Shown in pieces: positions 1 to 7,686 of a DNA stretch of 64,000 nt. The notes under the pieces are model-generated. The model saw nothing but the letters and a program-made list of their open reading frames with translations. It was not told the DNA's origin and did no database searches. Source of the stretch: an uncultured Thermoanaerobaculia bacterium (lineage in GTDB: Bacteria; Acidobacteriota; Thermoanaerobaculia; Multivoradales; Multivoraceae); the NCBI GenBank assembly GCA_951813015.1, contig CATOTG010000006.1:62001-126000 (forward strand), given 5' to 3'. Each line of letters begins with the position of its first letter. Position 1 is the stretch's first letter. The translations under genes and the position numbers were made by a program.

Positions 1-46
1 GCGAGTACCGCCTCGGCTACGGGTTGGCCTGCAAGCAATTGAGCTG

Positions 47-460
47 TCATTCGTGGATCTCCGTGGCAGCGGCGCCCGATTGCCCGGCGCCTCCGTGGCC
101 GCCCCATTCCTGAACCGGCCCCCTCCGGGGAGGCTCTCCGACGGACGGGGCGTGCAAGGGTTCGTCGTCGGTGTCGGCCTGCTTGCAACTGTTGGACACC
201 GTCAGGCTCTCCGAGAGACGGGCGCGCAGGGGCTCGTCGCCGGTGTCGGCCTGCTTGCAATTCTTGGACACCGTCAGGCTCTCCGAGGGACGGGCGCGCA
301 GGGGCACGTCGCCGGTGTCGGCCTGCTTGCAATTCTTGGACACCGTCAGGTTCTCCGAGGGACGGGCGCGCAGGGGCTCGTCGCCCATCTGCTGGTGGTA
401 GCGGCGGTCGTGGTCGTCGTGGCGATGATCGTCATGGTTCGCGGCGATGGTGGTCGTCAT
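47..460 (-). CDS. His-rich / 24-residue-repeat hypothetical protein
   Basis: A 137-residue reading frame whose ATG overlaps the stop of the nitrile hydratase accessory gene as ATGA, so translation would be coupled. Residues 1-25 are rich in His and Asp, like the tail of the upstream protein read in the other frame. Residues about 27-100 are three and a half copies of a 24-residue unit that includes PLRARPSESLTV and CKQADTGDE. The tail is Gly/Ala/Pro-rich. No known domain is recognised. The 72-bp DNA repeat is a multiple of three and keeps both strands open, so the open frame alone is weak evidence. It may be a metal-binding extension split off by a frameshift, a small separate protein, or non-coding repeat DNA. 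Confidence 0.4.
   Translation of the reverse strand: MTTTIAANHDDHRHDDHDRRYHQQMGDEPLRARPSENLTVSKNCKQADTGDVPLRARPSESLTVSKNCKQADTGDEPLRARLSESLTVSNSCKQADTDDEPLHAPSVGEPPRRGPVQEWGGHGGAGQSGAAATEIHE
131..386. repeat. 72-bp tandem repeat, three copies plus a partial
   Basis: Units begin at 171, 243 and 315 on the plus strand at GTGTCGGCCTGCTTGCAA and recur every 72 bp with few mismatches. A partial unit precedes them from about 131. The period is 24 codons, so every frame through it stays open. The array sits directly downstream of the nitrile hydratase accessory gene on the minus strand. Confidence 0.9.
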
Positions 461-891
461 GGATGGTGCTCGTCATGGCGGACGTCGTGATGGTGGTGGT
501 CGTCATGGTGGCGGTCGTCATGGCGGTCGTCGTGATGATGGTCGCGGTCGTCGTGGTGGTGGTCGTGACCATGGGGCCGCTCCGCCAGGCGCCGGGCCAG
601 CTCCTCGATCTCCGGCACGGCGACGAGTTCCGCCGCCTCGAGCGAATCCTCGAGGGCCTCCCTCCAGCGCTGCCAGTAGTTCCAGGGCTCCCCGCCCGCC
701 TGCCTCTCCCAGTCGGCTATCCGACCGATCAGCCGCTGTCGGAACGCCTCCCAGTCGAGACGCCCGGCTTCGACCATGGTCATCGTCAGGCCGAACAACC
801 GGCTTTCCCAGGGTGCGCCGAAGGCCAGCTCCCCGTTGTCACGGGGCGGCGCAGCGGTGCCGTCCTCATCCAGCCGTACCGGGAGACTCAT
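457..891 (-). CDS. Nitrile hydratase accessory (activator/metallochaperone) protein with His-rich tail
   Basis: Third gene of the nitrile hydratase operon. Its position after beta and alpha and its 'FGAPWESRLFGLTMTMVE' region fit the P14K/NhlE-type accessory proteins that bind the alpha subunit and deliver cobalt while its cysteines are oxidised. The ATG at 891 gives MSLPVRLDEDG, where family members usually begin; an in-frame GTG at 912 is possible. The body of about 105 residues is followed by a tail of about 38 residues made almost only of His, Asp and Arg (HGHDHHHDDRDHHHDD and so on), a plausible Co or Ni ligand reservoir. The stop overlaps the next ATG, and the His-rich character continues into that other frame. 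Confidence 0.82.
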   Translation of the reverse strand: MSLPVRLDEDGTAAPPRDNGELAFGAPWESRLFGLTMTMVEAGRLDWEAFRQRLIGRIADWERQAGGEPWNYWQRWREALEDSLEAAELVAVPEIEELARRLAERPHGHDHHHDDRDHHHDDRHDDRHHDDHHHHDVRHDEHHP

Positions 892-917
892 CGAGCGTCC
901 AGCAACTCGCACAGTGG

Positions 918-1583
918 TCAGAGACGCTCGACGCCGATCATCGAGTCGCGGGTCACGAGGGCGGCCAGCTCGTCCTGGTCGAGGTCGTCGCTCTCCGGCG
1001 GCCGCTGCGGCAGGACCATGTAGCGCACCTCCGCGCTCGAGTCCCAGACCCGCACCTCGACCTCGTGCGGCAGGTCGAGCCCCAGCTCCGCCAGCAACCG
1101 GCGCGGTTCACGCACGGCCCGCGAACGGTAAGCCGGGGACTTGTACCAGGCGGGCGGCAGCCCCAGCACAGCCCACGGATAGCAGGAGCACAAGGTGCAG
1201 ACGACCACGTTGTGGACGGTGTCCGTGTTCTCCTTGACGACGAGGCGGGCAACGTGACCGTCCATCCTGTCGCCGAAGCCCAGTTCGCGAACCGCCGGCA
1301 TGCCGTCCTCAAGCAGCCGCGCCCTGAAGCCCGGGTCCGTCCAGGCGCGCGCCACCGCCTGGGCGCCGCGCAACGGCCCAACGTCCTGCTCGTACCTCTC
1401 GACCAGGGCGTCGACCGCGGCCGACTCGACCAGGCCCTTCTCCACCAGGAGCGCCTCGATCGCCTCGGCACGGAGTTCCGGACCTGGGGCCGCCGACGGG
1501 CGCCCGGACTGGTTCGCCGTGGACGCGGGAGCGCGCCAACCGGGTTCCGCAGACCCGCTCGTGTGCTGACGATCAGCAGTCAC
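918..1583 (-). CDS. nthA: Nitrile hydratase subunit alpha, cobalt type
   Basis: Catalytic subunit of nitrile hydratase, converting nitriles to amides. The metal-binding claw VCTLCSC lies near residue 110 of 221; Thr after the first Cys is the form associated with cobalt rather than iron. The downstream residues YPWAVLGLPPAWYKSPAYRSR and the conserved MVLPQRP near the end match the family. I start it at the GTG at 1583 (VTADRQHTS), inside a duplicated junction: the first copy of the same GTG at 1651 overlaps the beta stop but reads into a stop. Residues about 8-30 (EPGWRAPASTANQSGRPSA) resemble a dispersed repeat also seen before ileS, so the true mature N-terminus is unsure. Confidence 0.92.
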   Translation of the reverse strand: MTADRQHTSGSAEPGWRAPASTANQSGRPSAAPGPELRAEAIEALLVEKGLVESAAVDALVERYEQDVGPLRGAQAVARAWTDPGFRARLLEDGMPAVRELGFGDRMDGHVARLVVKENTDTVHNVVVCTLCSCYPWAVLGLPPAWYKSPAYRSRAVREPRRLLAELGLDLPHEVEVRVWDSSAEVRYMVLPQRPPESDDLDQDELAALVTRDSMIGVERL

Positions 1584-1660
1584 CCCATCGCCCTCGAGGC
1601 CGTCGGCGAACTCGCGCAGCCGCCGCTCGTGTGCTGATGATCGGCAGTCACCCCATCGCC
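1556..1660. repeat. 68-bp-spaced junction duplication between nitrile hydratase subunits
   Basis: A segment of about 37 bp containing GTGTGCTGAYGATCRGCAGT and CACCCCATCGCC occurs at about 1556-1592 and 1624-1660. It covers the beta stop codon and the alpha start codon. The spacing is 68 bp, not a multiple of three, so only the downstream GTG is in frame with alpha. It looks like a tandem duplication of an original GTGA stop/start overlap. Confidence 0.85.
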
Positions 1661-2241
1661 TCCAGGTACGGCTCGAACAGATCGATGTAGACGGTCGTGC
1701 CGCCTTCCGCCTCCTCGCCCCAGAGTTCGGCGTCATCGAACGCGACGGTATACAGGTGCTGCGGCGACTCGCCGCGACCGTCGGCGTTCGTGTCGGGGTA
1801 GACGCAGGCCGGATGCACGTCGGCGACCACGCCGCGACGGTTCCGCGCGTAGCCCGGCAGGCGCGTATGACCCTCTGGATGCCGGTTCCAGGTGCAAACG
1901 GCGTCGCCGACCGAGAACAGCGGCTCGACGTCGACCTCCCTCACCACGGAAGCTCCGCCTTCGGGTGATTCCGGCTGCAGGCCATCGGCCAGGCGCTCGC
2001 GAGCGAGGGTCTCCAGCGCGTGGAGCCAGCGCCCGTAGTAACCGTCGGCAAGGTAGCGGTCCGGCGGCATCCGCTCGATCGCATGCCGGAAGGCGTCGAT
2101 GTTCGCGAGGCCGGCGCTCATCGCGTACCCGGCGAGGGCGCAGACGCGGCCCTGCCACGCCTCGGGGAACAGAGCCTCGTCCGGGCGGCGATCCACGGGG
2201 CCGAAACCGTGCATTCCGCCCATGTCGTGGATTCCGTTCAT
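1648..2241 (-). CDS. nthB: Nitrile hydratase subunit beta
   Basis: The N-terminus MNGIHDMGGMHGFGPV is the hallmark of nitrile hydratase beta, the non-catalytic partner that packs on alpha and shapes the active site. At 197 residues it is a little shorter than the usual 210-230. The C-terminal half (FSVGDAVCTWNRHPEGHTRLPGY... and YTVAFDDAELWG) is the SH3-like domain. It is the first gene of a beta-alpha-accessory operon, the order common in cobalt-type clusters. Only 59 bp separate it from the divergent aminotransferase gene, so the promoters must share that gap. Amide produced by the enzyme could be hydrolysed by an amidase or nitrilase-type enzyme; the nearest candidate is at 14.9 kb. Confidence 0.95.
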   Translation of the reverse strand: MNGIHDMGGMHGFGPVDRRPDEALFPEAWQGRVCALAGYAMSAGLANIDAFRHAIERMPPDRYLADGYYGRWLHALETLARERLADGLQPESPEGGASVVREVDVEPLFSVGDAVCTWNRHPEGHTRLPGYARNRRGVVADVHPACVYPDTNADGRGESPQHLYTVAFDDAELWGEEAEGGTTVYIDLFEPYLEAMG

Positions 2242-2300
2242 CTCTTGGCGAGCGCCGGAGCGCTACCTCCGGCGGCGGCGAGTCTACTAGTCTCAGAACA

Positions 2301-3710
2301 ATGAACACCGCCACCCCACGCCTCGGCGGGGCGCCGCTCCCGCACGCCGAGGACTATCCGTTCCTGGGCCGGGGCAAGGCGCCACTGGACGTGGCGGCCG
2401 CCGAGGGCTGCTACATGATCACGCCCAACGGGCGCCGGATCCTCGACGCCGCCGGAGGCGCCATCGTCTCGAACATCGGACACGGACGGCGGGAAGTGGC
2501 GGAGGCCTACGGACGGGCGGCGGCGCAGACCGACTACATCGTGCCTCCCTTCGCGACGCCGGCGCGAGCGGAGCTGGTCCACCGGATGCGGACCCGCTGG
2601 CTGCCCGGCGACATCAACCGCGTCCTGTTCGCGAGCGGCGGTTCCGAGGCGATGGATCTCGCGATCCGGTTCGCCCGCCAGCACCACCTGTCGGCGGGGC
2701 GCCCCGAGCGCTGGCGGGTGTTCGGGCGCGAGCTCTCCTACCACGGCGCCACGATGGCGACGCTGGCGGTCGGCGGACACAAGGGCCGCCGGGCCGGCTT
2801 CGAGCACTGGCTCATCGACGAGCGGACCGATCAGCCGCGGCCGCCCGCGCACTACTGCATGCGCTGCCCGATGGGCAAGACGTTTCCTTCCTGCGACATC
2901 GCCTGCGCCGACGAGGTTGAGCGGGTGTTCGAGGAGATCGGCCCGGAGGAGATCGCGGCCTTCGTCGTCGAGCCGATCGTCGGTTCGAACGCCGGCGCGC
3001 TCGTGCCCCCCGGCGACTACCTCGAACGGGTCGCCCGGATCTGCCGGCGGCACGGCATCCTCCTGATCGCCGACGAGGTGATGACCGGCTACGGCCGGAC
3101 CGGCCGGAAGTTCGGCGTCGATCACTGGGACGTCGTCCCCGACATCCTGGTCGGCGGCAAGGGACTCACCGGCGGCTACGCGCCCCTGGTCGCTATCTGC
3201 GCCCGCGACGAGGTCACGGCGCCGATCAGGGACGCGGGCGACTCGGTCATGTTCTTCACCTACGGCGCCCACTCGCCCGCCTGCGCCGCGGCCAGCGAGG
3301 TGCTGCGCATTCTCGAAGACGAGGAACTCGTCGAACGCGCCGCGACCGTCGGCGCGCAGCTCGGCGAGCGCCTGCGGGAGACCTTCGCCGATCATCCCCA
3401 TGTGGCGGAGGTCCGCGGCCGCGGCCTGCTCTACGGCATCGAGATCGTCCAGGACCGCGAAACGCTCGAACCGTTCCCCGCCGAACTCTCGCTGGTCAAC
3501 GCCGTCGTGGCGGCCGGACTGTCGATGGACGTCTTCTTCTACCCCGGCGGCAACGACCCGGCCCGCGACGTGGTCTGTCTCGGCCCGCCGTTCATCCTCG
3601 GCGAGGAGGAGATCGAGAAGATCGTCACCGTGCTGCCCCGGGCGATCGACAGCGCGGTCGCCCGCAAGGAGCCGGCGCCGTCATTGCTGGGGCCGCCGGA
3701 GCGGGGCTGA
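2301..3710 (+). CDS. Class III (omega) PLP-dependent aminotransferase
   Basis: A 469-residue fold-type I aminotransferase. The PLP lysine lies in 'LVGGKGLTGGY' near residue 290, preceded by LLIADEVMTGYGRTGR, which carries the cofactor Asp; SGGSEAMDLAIRFAR is the phosphate-binding segment. Class III enzymes move an amino group from omega-amino acids, amines or taurine-like substrates to pyruvate or 2-oxoglutarate; the substrate cannot be read from sequence. A Cys-rich stretch around residues 192-207 (YCMRCPMGKTFPSCDIAC) is unusual for the class and could bind metal or form disulfides. The ATG at 2301 starts just after the divergent gap. It is followed by a decayed defence-like region, so it is probably a single-gene unit. 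Confidence 0.9.
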   Translation: MNTATPRLGGAPLPHAEDYPFLGRGKAPLDVAAAEGCYMITPNGRRILDAAGGAIVSNIGHGRREVAEAYGRAAAQTDYIVPPFATPARAELVHRMRTRWLPGDINRVLFASGGSEAMDLAIRFARQHHLSAGRPERWRVFGRELSYHGATMATLAVGGHKGRRAGFEHWLIDERTDQPRPPAHYCMRCPMGKTFPSCDIACADEVERVFEEIGPEEIAAFVVEPIVGSNAGALVPPGDYLERVARICRRHGILLIADEVMTGYGRTGRKFGVDHWDVVPDILVGGKGLTGGYAPLVAICARDEVTAPIRDAGDSVMFFTYGAHSPACAAASEVLRILEDEELVERAATVGAQLGERLRETFADHPHVAEVRGRGLLYGIEIVQDRETLEPFPAELSLVNAVVAAGLSMDVFFYPGGNDPARDVVCLGPPFILGEEEIEKIVTVLPRAIDSAVARKEPAPSLLGPPERG

Positions 3711-4258
3711 CCATGAGCATCGAGAGCCGAGCGCTTCCGTGCCCAGCCGAGATGAGCGGCTCGATACACATTCACGGCACGGCCTCATCCATCGTGGACA
3801 CCGTGTTCGTCTGTAGACCCGCGGGCGCAGCGTTCTCGCATGAAATCCCCAATTCCGAGTAAGACATCTCGACGCTGATCGCCCAGGAGCGGTCCCAGTT
3901 GCGAGCGGCTGGCTGGAAGGCCACCTGCGGCGACATCCGGTGCATGCTCCTCGGCCACCTGACCCGCCTCGCGGTCCATGAACTGCACGCCCAGTGGAAC
4001 AAGTCGCTGCCGACAAGACGACGGCTCGGGCTGGTCGAAGAAGTACTGAGGCGGTTCGGAAACCCGGACGACCTTGCCCGACGCCTCGCGGAAGCGCCGT
4101 TGCCGGAACAGCCCGCAACCCTGTCTCCCAGCGAGGCCGCCCCTGAGGTAGAGCAGGTTGCCATTCCCCTTTTGAGGTCCCCTTCGACGAGGTCGCGTCG
4201 AACCTCGATCGCTTCGTGGACGCCGTGTTCGGGGCTCTCGGATCCGAGTTTCTCGTTA

Positions 4259-5774
4259 CCTTGATTCGCGAATATCGTCTCGGGTTCTGAGCCAAGGTTG
4301 AAGCCGGGAGGGCCTTACGGGATGGGGTAGAATCGTGATTCACAACCATCACAAACCCCTTCGACGAAAGGCCACTCCCAGTGCGGTATAGAAGAGCAGA
4401 TCTGAAGCGTCGTGTCAACGGCAAGTTGGACTATCGGTTCGGACGCCAGGAGGTGACCTCCCACGCCGGCCTCGAGCTGTTGCGGGAGTACCTGAGGCGA
4501 AGCGGGTTCATCGATCTGCTTCGCGGAGCGGTCGGCTCCTCGTTTCCGACGACCGACTTCGGCGCTGTTGCGATGCTGCTTTCGCTGCTGGGCTTGATTC
4601 TCGTCGGCGGACGCCGAGTCCGGCATCTTCAGAACGAGCAAGGCGATCCGATCATGGCGCGCTTTGCCGGCCTGAGCAGACTGCCGGCGCCGCGCACCGT
4701 CAGCTACTGGCTCCAGTGCCTGCGCAAGGATCATGTGGAGCGGCTGTCGAAGGTCAACGAGGACCTGGTCGGCGCTCTGTTGCGGCGAACCGGCAGGCGG
4801 CGGCTCACCCTCGATGTGGACGGCTCGGTGATCAGCACGGGGTCCAAGGTGGAGGGGGCCTTTCGGGGGTACAACCGCCAGCGTCGGGGAGCGCGCAGCT
4901 ACTACCCGATCACCGCCTACGAGGCTCAGGAAGGCCAGATCGTGCGCCTCTCGAATCGACCGGGCAACATCAACGATGGAGCCGCCAGCGTGACGTTCCT
5001 CAAGGACCTGATCCGGCAGGTCCGCGACACGGTCGGCCGCCGCCGACAGCTGGAACTCCGCATGGACGGGGCGTTCTTTCGACGGGACGTACTCCGGGTC
5101 CTCGACGATTCGGGCGCAGACTACGCCATCAAGGCCCCCTTCTATCCGTGGCTCAACCTCAGGAGCGTCGCTGCCGAAGCCAACGCCGGGGCCCACTGGC
5201 AGCGTGTCGACGGCCGCACCTGGGCTCACGAGAGCCGGCTTCAAGTCTGGGGCCAGGACCGCCGCGTGGTGCTCTACCGACGCCACGTCGCGCACGAGAC
5301 CGGGAGGAACTTCCAACTCGATCTCTTCCACCCCGACGATGGCCACTACGAGTACTCAGCCATCCTCACCAACAAGCGGCTGACGCCCCGCAACCTGTGG
5401 CACTTCTACAACGGTCGAGGAAGCCACGAGAAGGTCTACGGCGAACTCAAAACCGGCTTCGCCTTCGACTGCGTTCCCAGCCTCAGCGAACCGGCCAACG
5501 CGGCTTGGCAGATGCTCTCCGTACTCGCCTTCAATCTCTCGCGAGCCTTCCAGGCTCAAACACTTGCTCCGGTCAGAAAAACCAACCGCAAGCGCCGAAC
5601 GAGCCGACGATTCGAGAGCATCCACACCATGCGATTCAAACTCCTCGGTCGGGCCGCCGTCCTGCTGCGACCAGCAGGAAAGACCACCCTCCACCTCGGC
5701 GCGTCACCCGCGGTAGCAGCCCGTTTCCTCGCAATCACCAACGCTATTCGAGCCTGAATATTCGCGAATCAAGG
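4259..5774 (+). mobile_element. IS1380-family insertion sequence, complete
   Basis: A 1516-bp element bounded by perfect 17-bp inverted repeats CCTTGATTCGCGAATAT (4259-4275) and ATATTCGCGAATCAAGG (5758-5774). TTA occurs on both flanks (4256-4258 and 5775-5777) as a probable target duplication. It carries one full-length transposase gene and interrupts an already decayed methylase-like gene. Intact ends and an open transposase suggest recent insertion. Confidence 0.92.
4381..5757 (+). CDS. IS1380-family transposase
   Basis: A 458-residue DDE transposase. The first catalytic Asp lies in 'LTLDVDGSVISTGSKVEGAF' near residue 140, the second in 'LELRMDGAFF' near 225, and the Glu region in 'YNGRGSHEKVYGELKTGFAFD' near 345, the Y-E signature of the IS4/IS1380 group. 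The C-terminal region is basic. It begins at a GTG 105 bp inside the left end, with the stop just before the right inverted repeat. No frameshift is visible, so it is probably active. Confidence 0.92.
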   Translation: MRYRRADLKRRVNGKLDYRFGRQEVTSHAGLELLREYLRRSGFIDLLRGAVGSSFPTTDFGAVAMLLSLLGLILVGGRRVRHLQNEQGDPIMARFAGLSRLPAPRTVSYWLQCLRKDHVERLSKVNEDLVGALLRRTGRRRLTLDVDGSVISTGSKVEGAFRGYNRQRRGARSYYPITAYEAQEGQIVRLSNRPGNINDGAASVTFLKDLIRQVRDTVGRRRQLELRMDGAFFRRDVLRVLDDSGADYAIKAPFYPWLNLRSVAAEANAGAHWQRVDGRTWAHESRLQVWGQDRRVVLYRRHVAHETGRNFQLDLFHPDDGHYEYSAILTNKRLTPRNLWHFYNGRGSHEKVYGELKTGFAFDCVPSLSEPANAAWQMLSVLAFNLSRAFQAQTLAPVRKTNRKRRTSRRFESIHTMRFKLLGRAAVLLRPAGKTTLHLGASPAVAARFLAITNAIRA

Positions 5775-5977
5775 TTATGCCCCACGTTCGAGGCCGGCTA
5801 CGAGCGGCTCAAGCGCGAAACGTCCGGCTTTCGGGAGGTCACGCCGGAGCACGTAGCGGAGGCCGTCCTCGACGAACCGATCTCTCTCATCGTTCTTCGC
5901 TGCATGCTGGGCTTCACTCCGCCGGAATGGGCGTACCTCGCCACCTCGCGCGACTCGTCCGGGGTTCGCTAGCGAAG

Positions 5978-6502
5978 TCACGCCGAAGCTGCTTCCGTCA
6001 CCCGGCTGACTCGATAGCCCGCCGGCAAACTCCTGTTCCAGGAGTTCGCGTTGAACACGTGGCAGGCCGCCACCGGAAAACGCTCCCAACCTGTGCTCGC
6101 AGGCACGTCAATCGGCAACTTCCTCCGCAGCGCATCTGCTCGCGACAGTAAGTCGGCATCAGTCAATTGCTCCAGGCCGACGAGAACCCAGTAGTGAATC
6201 GGCTTCTGCACTTTGCCAAGCGCCCACTGGTACAGGAAGGAATCCCTGTACTTCTGGACCAGGTCTTGATCCAGACGGTCGGATTTGAAGCGCGCCGCCC
6301 ACCTCTGTCGGTCTCGCGAGCCTGCGCGCGGGTCGTCCGGGTCCTTGACTTCAAGGAACAGCGTCCGGTCTTCCAACTCGACCACGAAGTCCACCGCCTT
6401 CATGCAGTGACTCAGCCCGTGTGTCGCCGGATCGTCGAACTTCGACACCTTGGCGGAACTCGGCAACGCGATGCGGAGGTCGCCCTCCTGCAGCCGTGTC
6501 AC
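5978..6502 (-). CDS. Putative PD-(D/E)XK-type nuclease partner of the AAA ATPase
   Basis: A 174-residue protein starting at a GTG that overlaps the ATPase stop as GTGA, so the two are made together. Residues about 33-60 hold 'KAVDFVVELEDRTLFLEVKD': an acidic residue, then E-x-K on the next strand, which is the layout of a PD-(D/E)XK nuclease core. The rest is helical and basic, with no signal peptide or membrane segment. I do not recognise a named family. Pairing of a small nuclease-like protein with an SMC/OLD-like ATPase is typical of two-gene phage-defence modules. Function is inferred from the motif and the pairing only. Confidence 0.55.
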   Translation of the reverse strand: MTRLQEGDLRIALPSSAKVSKFDDPATHGLSHCMKAVDFVVELEDRTLFLEVKDPDDPRAGSRDRQRWAARFKSDRLDQDLVQKYRDSFLYQWALGKVQKPIHYWVLVGLEQLTDADLLSRADALRRKLPIDVPASTGWERFPVAACHVFNANSWNRSLPAGYRVSRVTEAASA

Positions 6503-7533
6503 TGCGGCGTATCCGCGAGACTGCGCTCAACTTCCCGGTCGTAGAGATCCGTGAAGACCTGACCGATCATGTTCGGGTGGATTCCTGCGTATGTCTTCGA
6601 ACTGTCGAATGCGATTCGACCATGAGAACTCTCACGATAGAGAGAATGAAACATCACGGCGCCGCTTCCGGCGCTTCGCAGGTCCAGTTCTTTCAAGACC
6701 GTGTAGTCGTGCGTCGCCAGGAAGATCTGAATCCCCGCTTCCTGGAGGCTGACAAAGATGTCAGCGAGAGGCCCGAAGAGGCGCGGATGGAGGTTGGTTT
6801 CCGGTTCATCCCAGAACAGAACGGAGCCGCTGAGCAAGGTGCCGTTCTGGATCAGGAGCCAGAGGAGGCCGAGCTTTCTCATCCCCTCGGCCAGAAGCGA
6901 GAACTCCAGGTTGCCTTGCTTGCCTCGAAGGAAAAACTCCTCGTTGTTGACTTCGACCTTGCCCGCCATGGGATCCTGGAGCGCACTGAGGAGTCTCCTG
7001 CGTTCCTTGTCCGTTGGACCTCGAAGCGCCGGTCGGTAGGCTCGGTCCAGAACATCCGCGTACACCTCTTCGAAATGGACTTCACGCTGCGAGTAGAGCG
7101 AGCGAAATCCGGGGGCGTTGGCGAGCATCTCCTTGACGGGGATGTACACGCTTTCCAGCGGCGCACCGCTCCACTGCTTGGCTCCCCGAACCGTAGCCGT
7201 CTTCGGCACGGATGCATGGTTGGAGAACGAGGCGCTCAGCTTGAGAGTCCTTCGGCCTTCGCGCCTCTGTACCTCGACCAGGCAGCGAGAACTGCCACGC
7301 CGGCGCTTCACGAGACGGCCTAGAGCGCGGCCCGAGGGGAGGAAAACGCGGATCAGCTTCTCGGCAAAGGAAGTGCCCGTCTTGCTGACGTCGCAGGCGG
7401 CATACGCGACCTTCATCAGGTGGGTCTTGCCGGTGCCGTTGGCGCCGATGATGGCGTTGATGCCCGGCGCCGGAGCGAACTCGAGCTCGTCAAAGGCCGT
7501 GAAGCGCTGCAGTCTGAGCTTCGTGAGCGGCAT
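6499..7533 (-). CDS. AAA (OLD/RecF-like, AAA_21) ATPase
   Basis: A 344-residue ABC/SMC-type ATPase. Walker A is GANGTGKT at residues 30-37. The Walker B strand and catalytic Glu are 'SVLFWDEPETNLHP' near 250, followed by the H-loop 'IFLATHD' near 280. Family members with this compact form power defence nucleases. The ATG at 7533 places the first beta strand (LTKLRLQRFTAFDELEF) at the normal position; an upstream TTG also exists. It is directly followed by the overlapping nuclease gene, and neighbours the wrecked methylase and an IS. The region appears less GC-rich than its surroundings by eye, which fits horizontal acquisition. Confidence 0.8.
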   Translation of the reverse strand: MPLTKLRLQRFTAFDELEFAPAPGINAIIGANGTGKTHLMKVAYAACDVSKTGTSFAEKLIRVFLPSGRALGRLVKRRRGSSRCLVEVQRREGRRTLKLSASFSNHASVPKTATVRGAKQWSGAPLESVYIPVKEMLANAPGFRSLYSQREVHFEEVYADVLDRAYRPALRGPTDKERRRLLSALQDPMAGKVEVNNEEFFLRGKQGNLEFSLLAEGMRKLGLLWLLIQNGTLLSGSVLFWDEPETNLHPRLFGPLADIFVSLQEAGIQIFLATHDYTVLKELDLRSAGSGAVMFHSLYRESSHGRIAFDSSKTYAGIHPNMIGQVFTDLYDREVERSLADTPQ

Positions 7534-7686
7534 GACCCGGGCACTATAGCCAAGCGATGGTCGCCCCAAGCGGAGGCGGGCCTGATCGCCCCGCGAGTTC
7601 GGTCAGCGCCTCGAGAGCGCGAGTACTGAGAGGTTCTCCTGTCCGAATCGACGCTACTACCGAACAGACGACTCCCGCCGCAGCCC

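Larger units (their letters stand above)
3713..5972 (+). pseudogene. DNA methylase-like gene remnant, frameshifted and interrupted by an IS
   Basis: Pieces in different frames read as one decayed gene. First MSGSIHIHGTASSIVDTVFV from 3749, a segment I associate with the C-terminal part of large DUF1156-type adenine-specific DNA methylases. Then, after a stop, DISTLIAQERSQLRAAGW and MLLGHLTRLAVHELHAQW. Then, after a shift near 4170, PFEVPFDEVASNLDRFVDAV up to the IS at 4259. The frame resumes after the IS at 5775 with TFEAGYERLKRETSGFREVT and ends WAYLATSRDSSGVR at 5972. Only the 3' part remains; the N-terminal catalytic motifs are absent. The family call rests on remembered similarity and is moderate. 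Its neighbours are a nuclease and an ATPase, which suggests a ruined defence locus. Confidence 0.5.

Noticed and set aside
131..386. 72-bp array as a CRISPR
   Set aside because: The whole 72-bp unit is repeated; there are no unique spacers and no cas genes.
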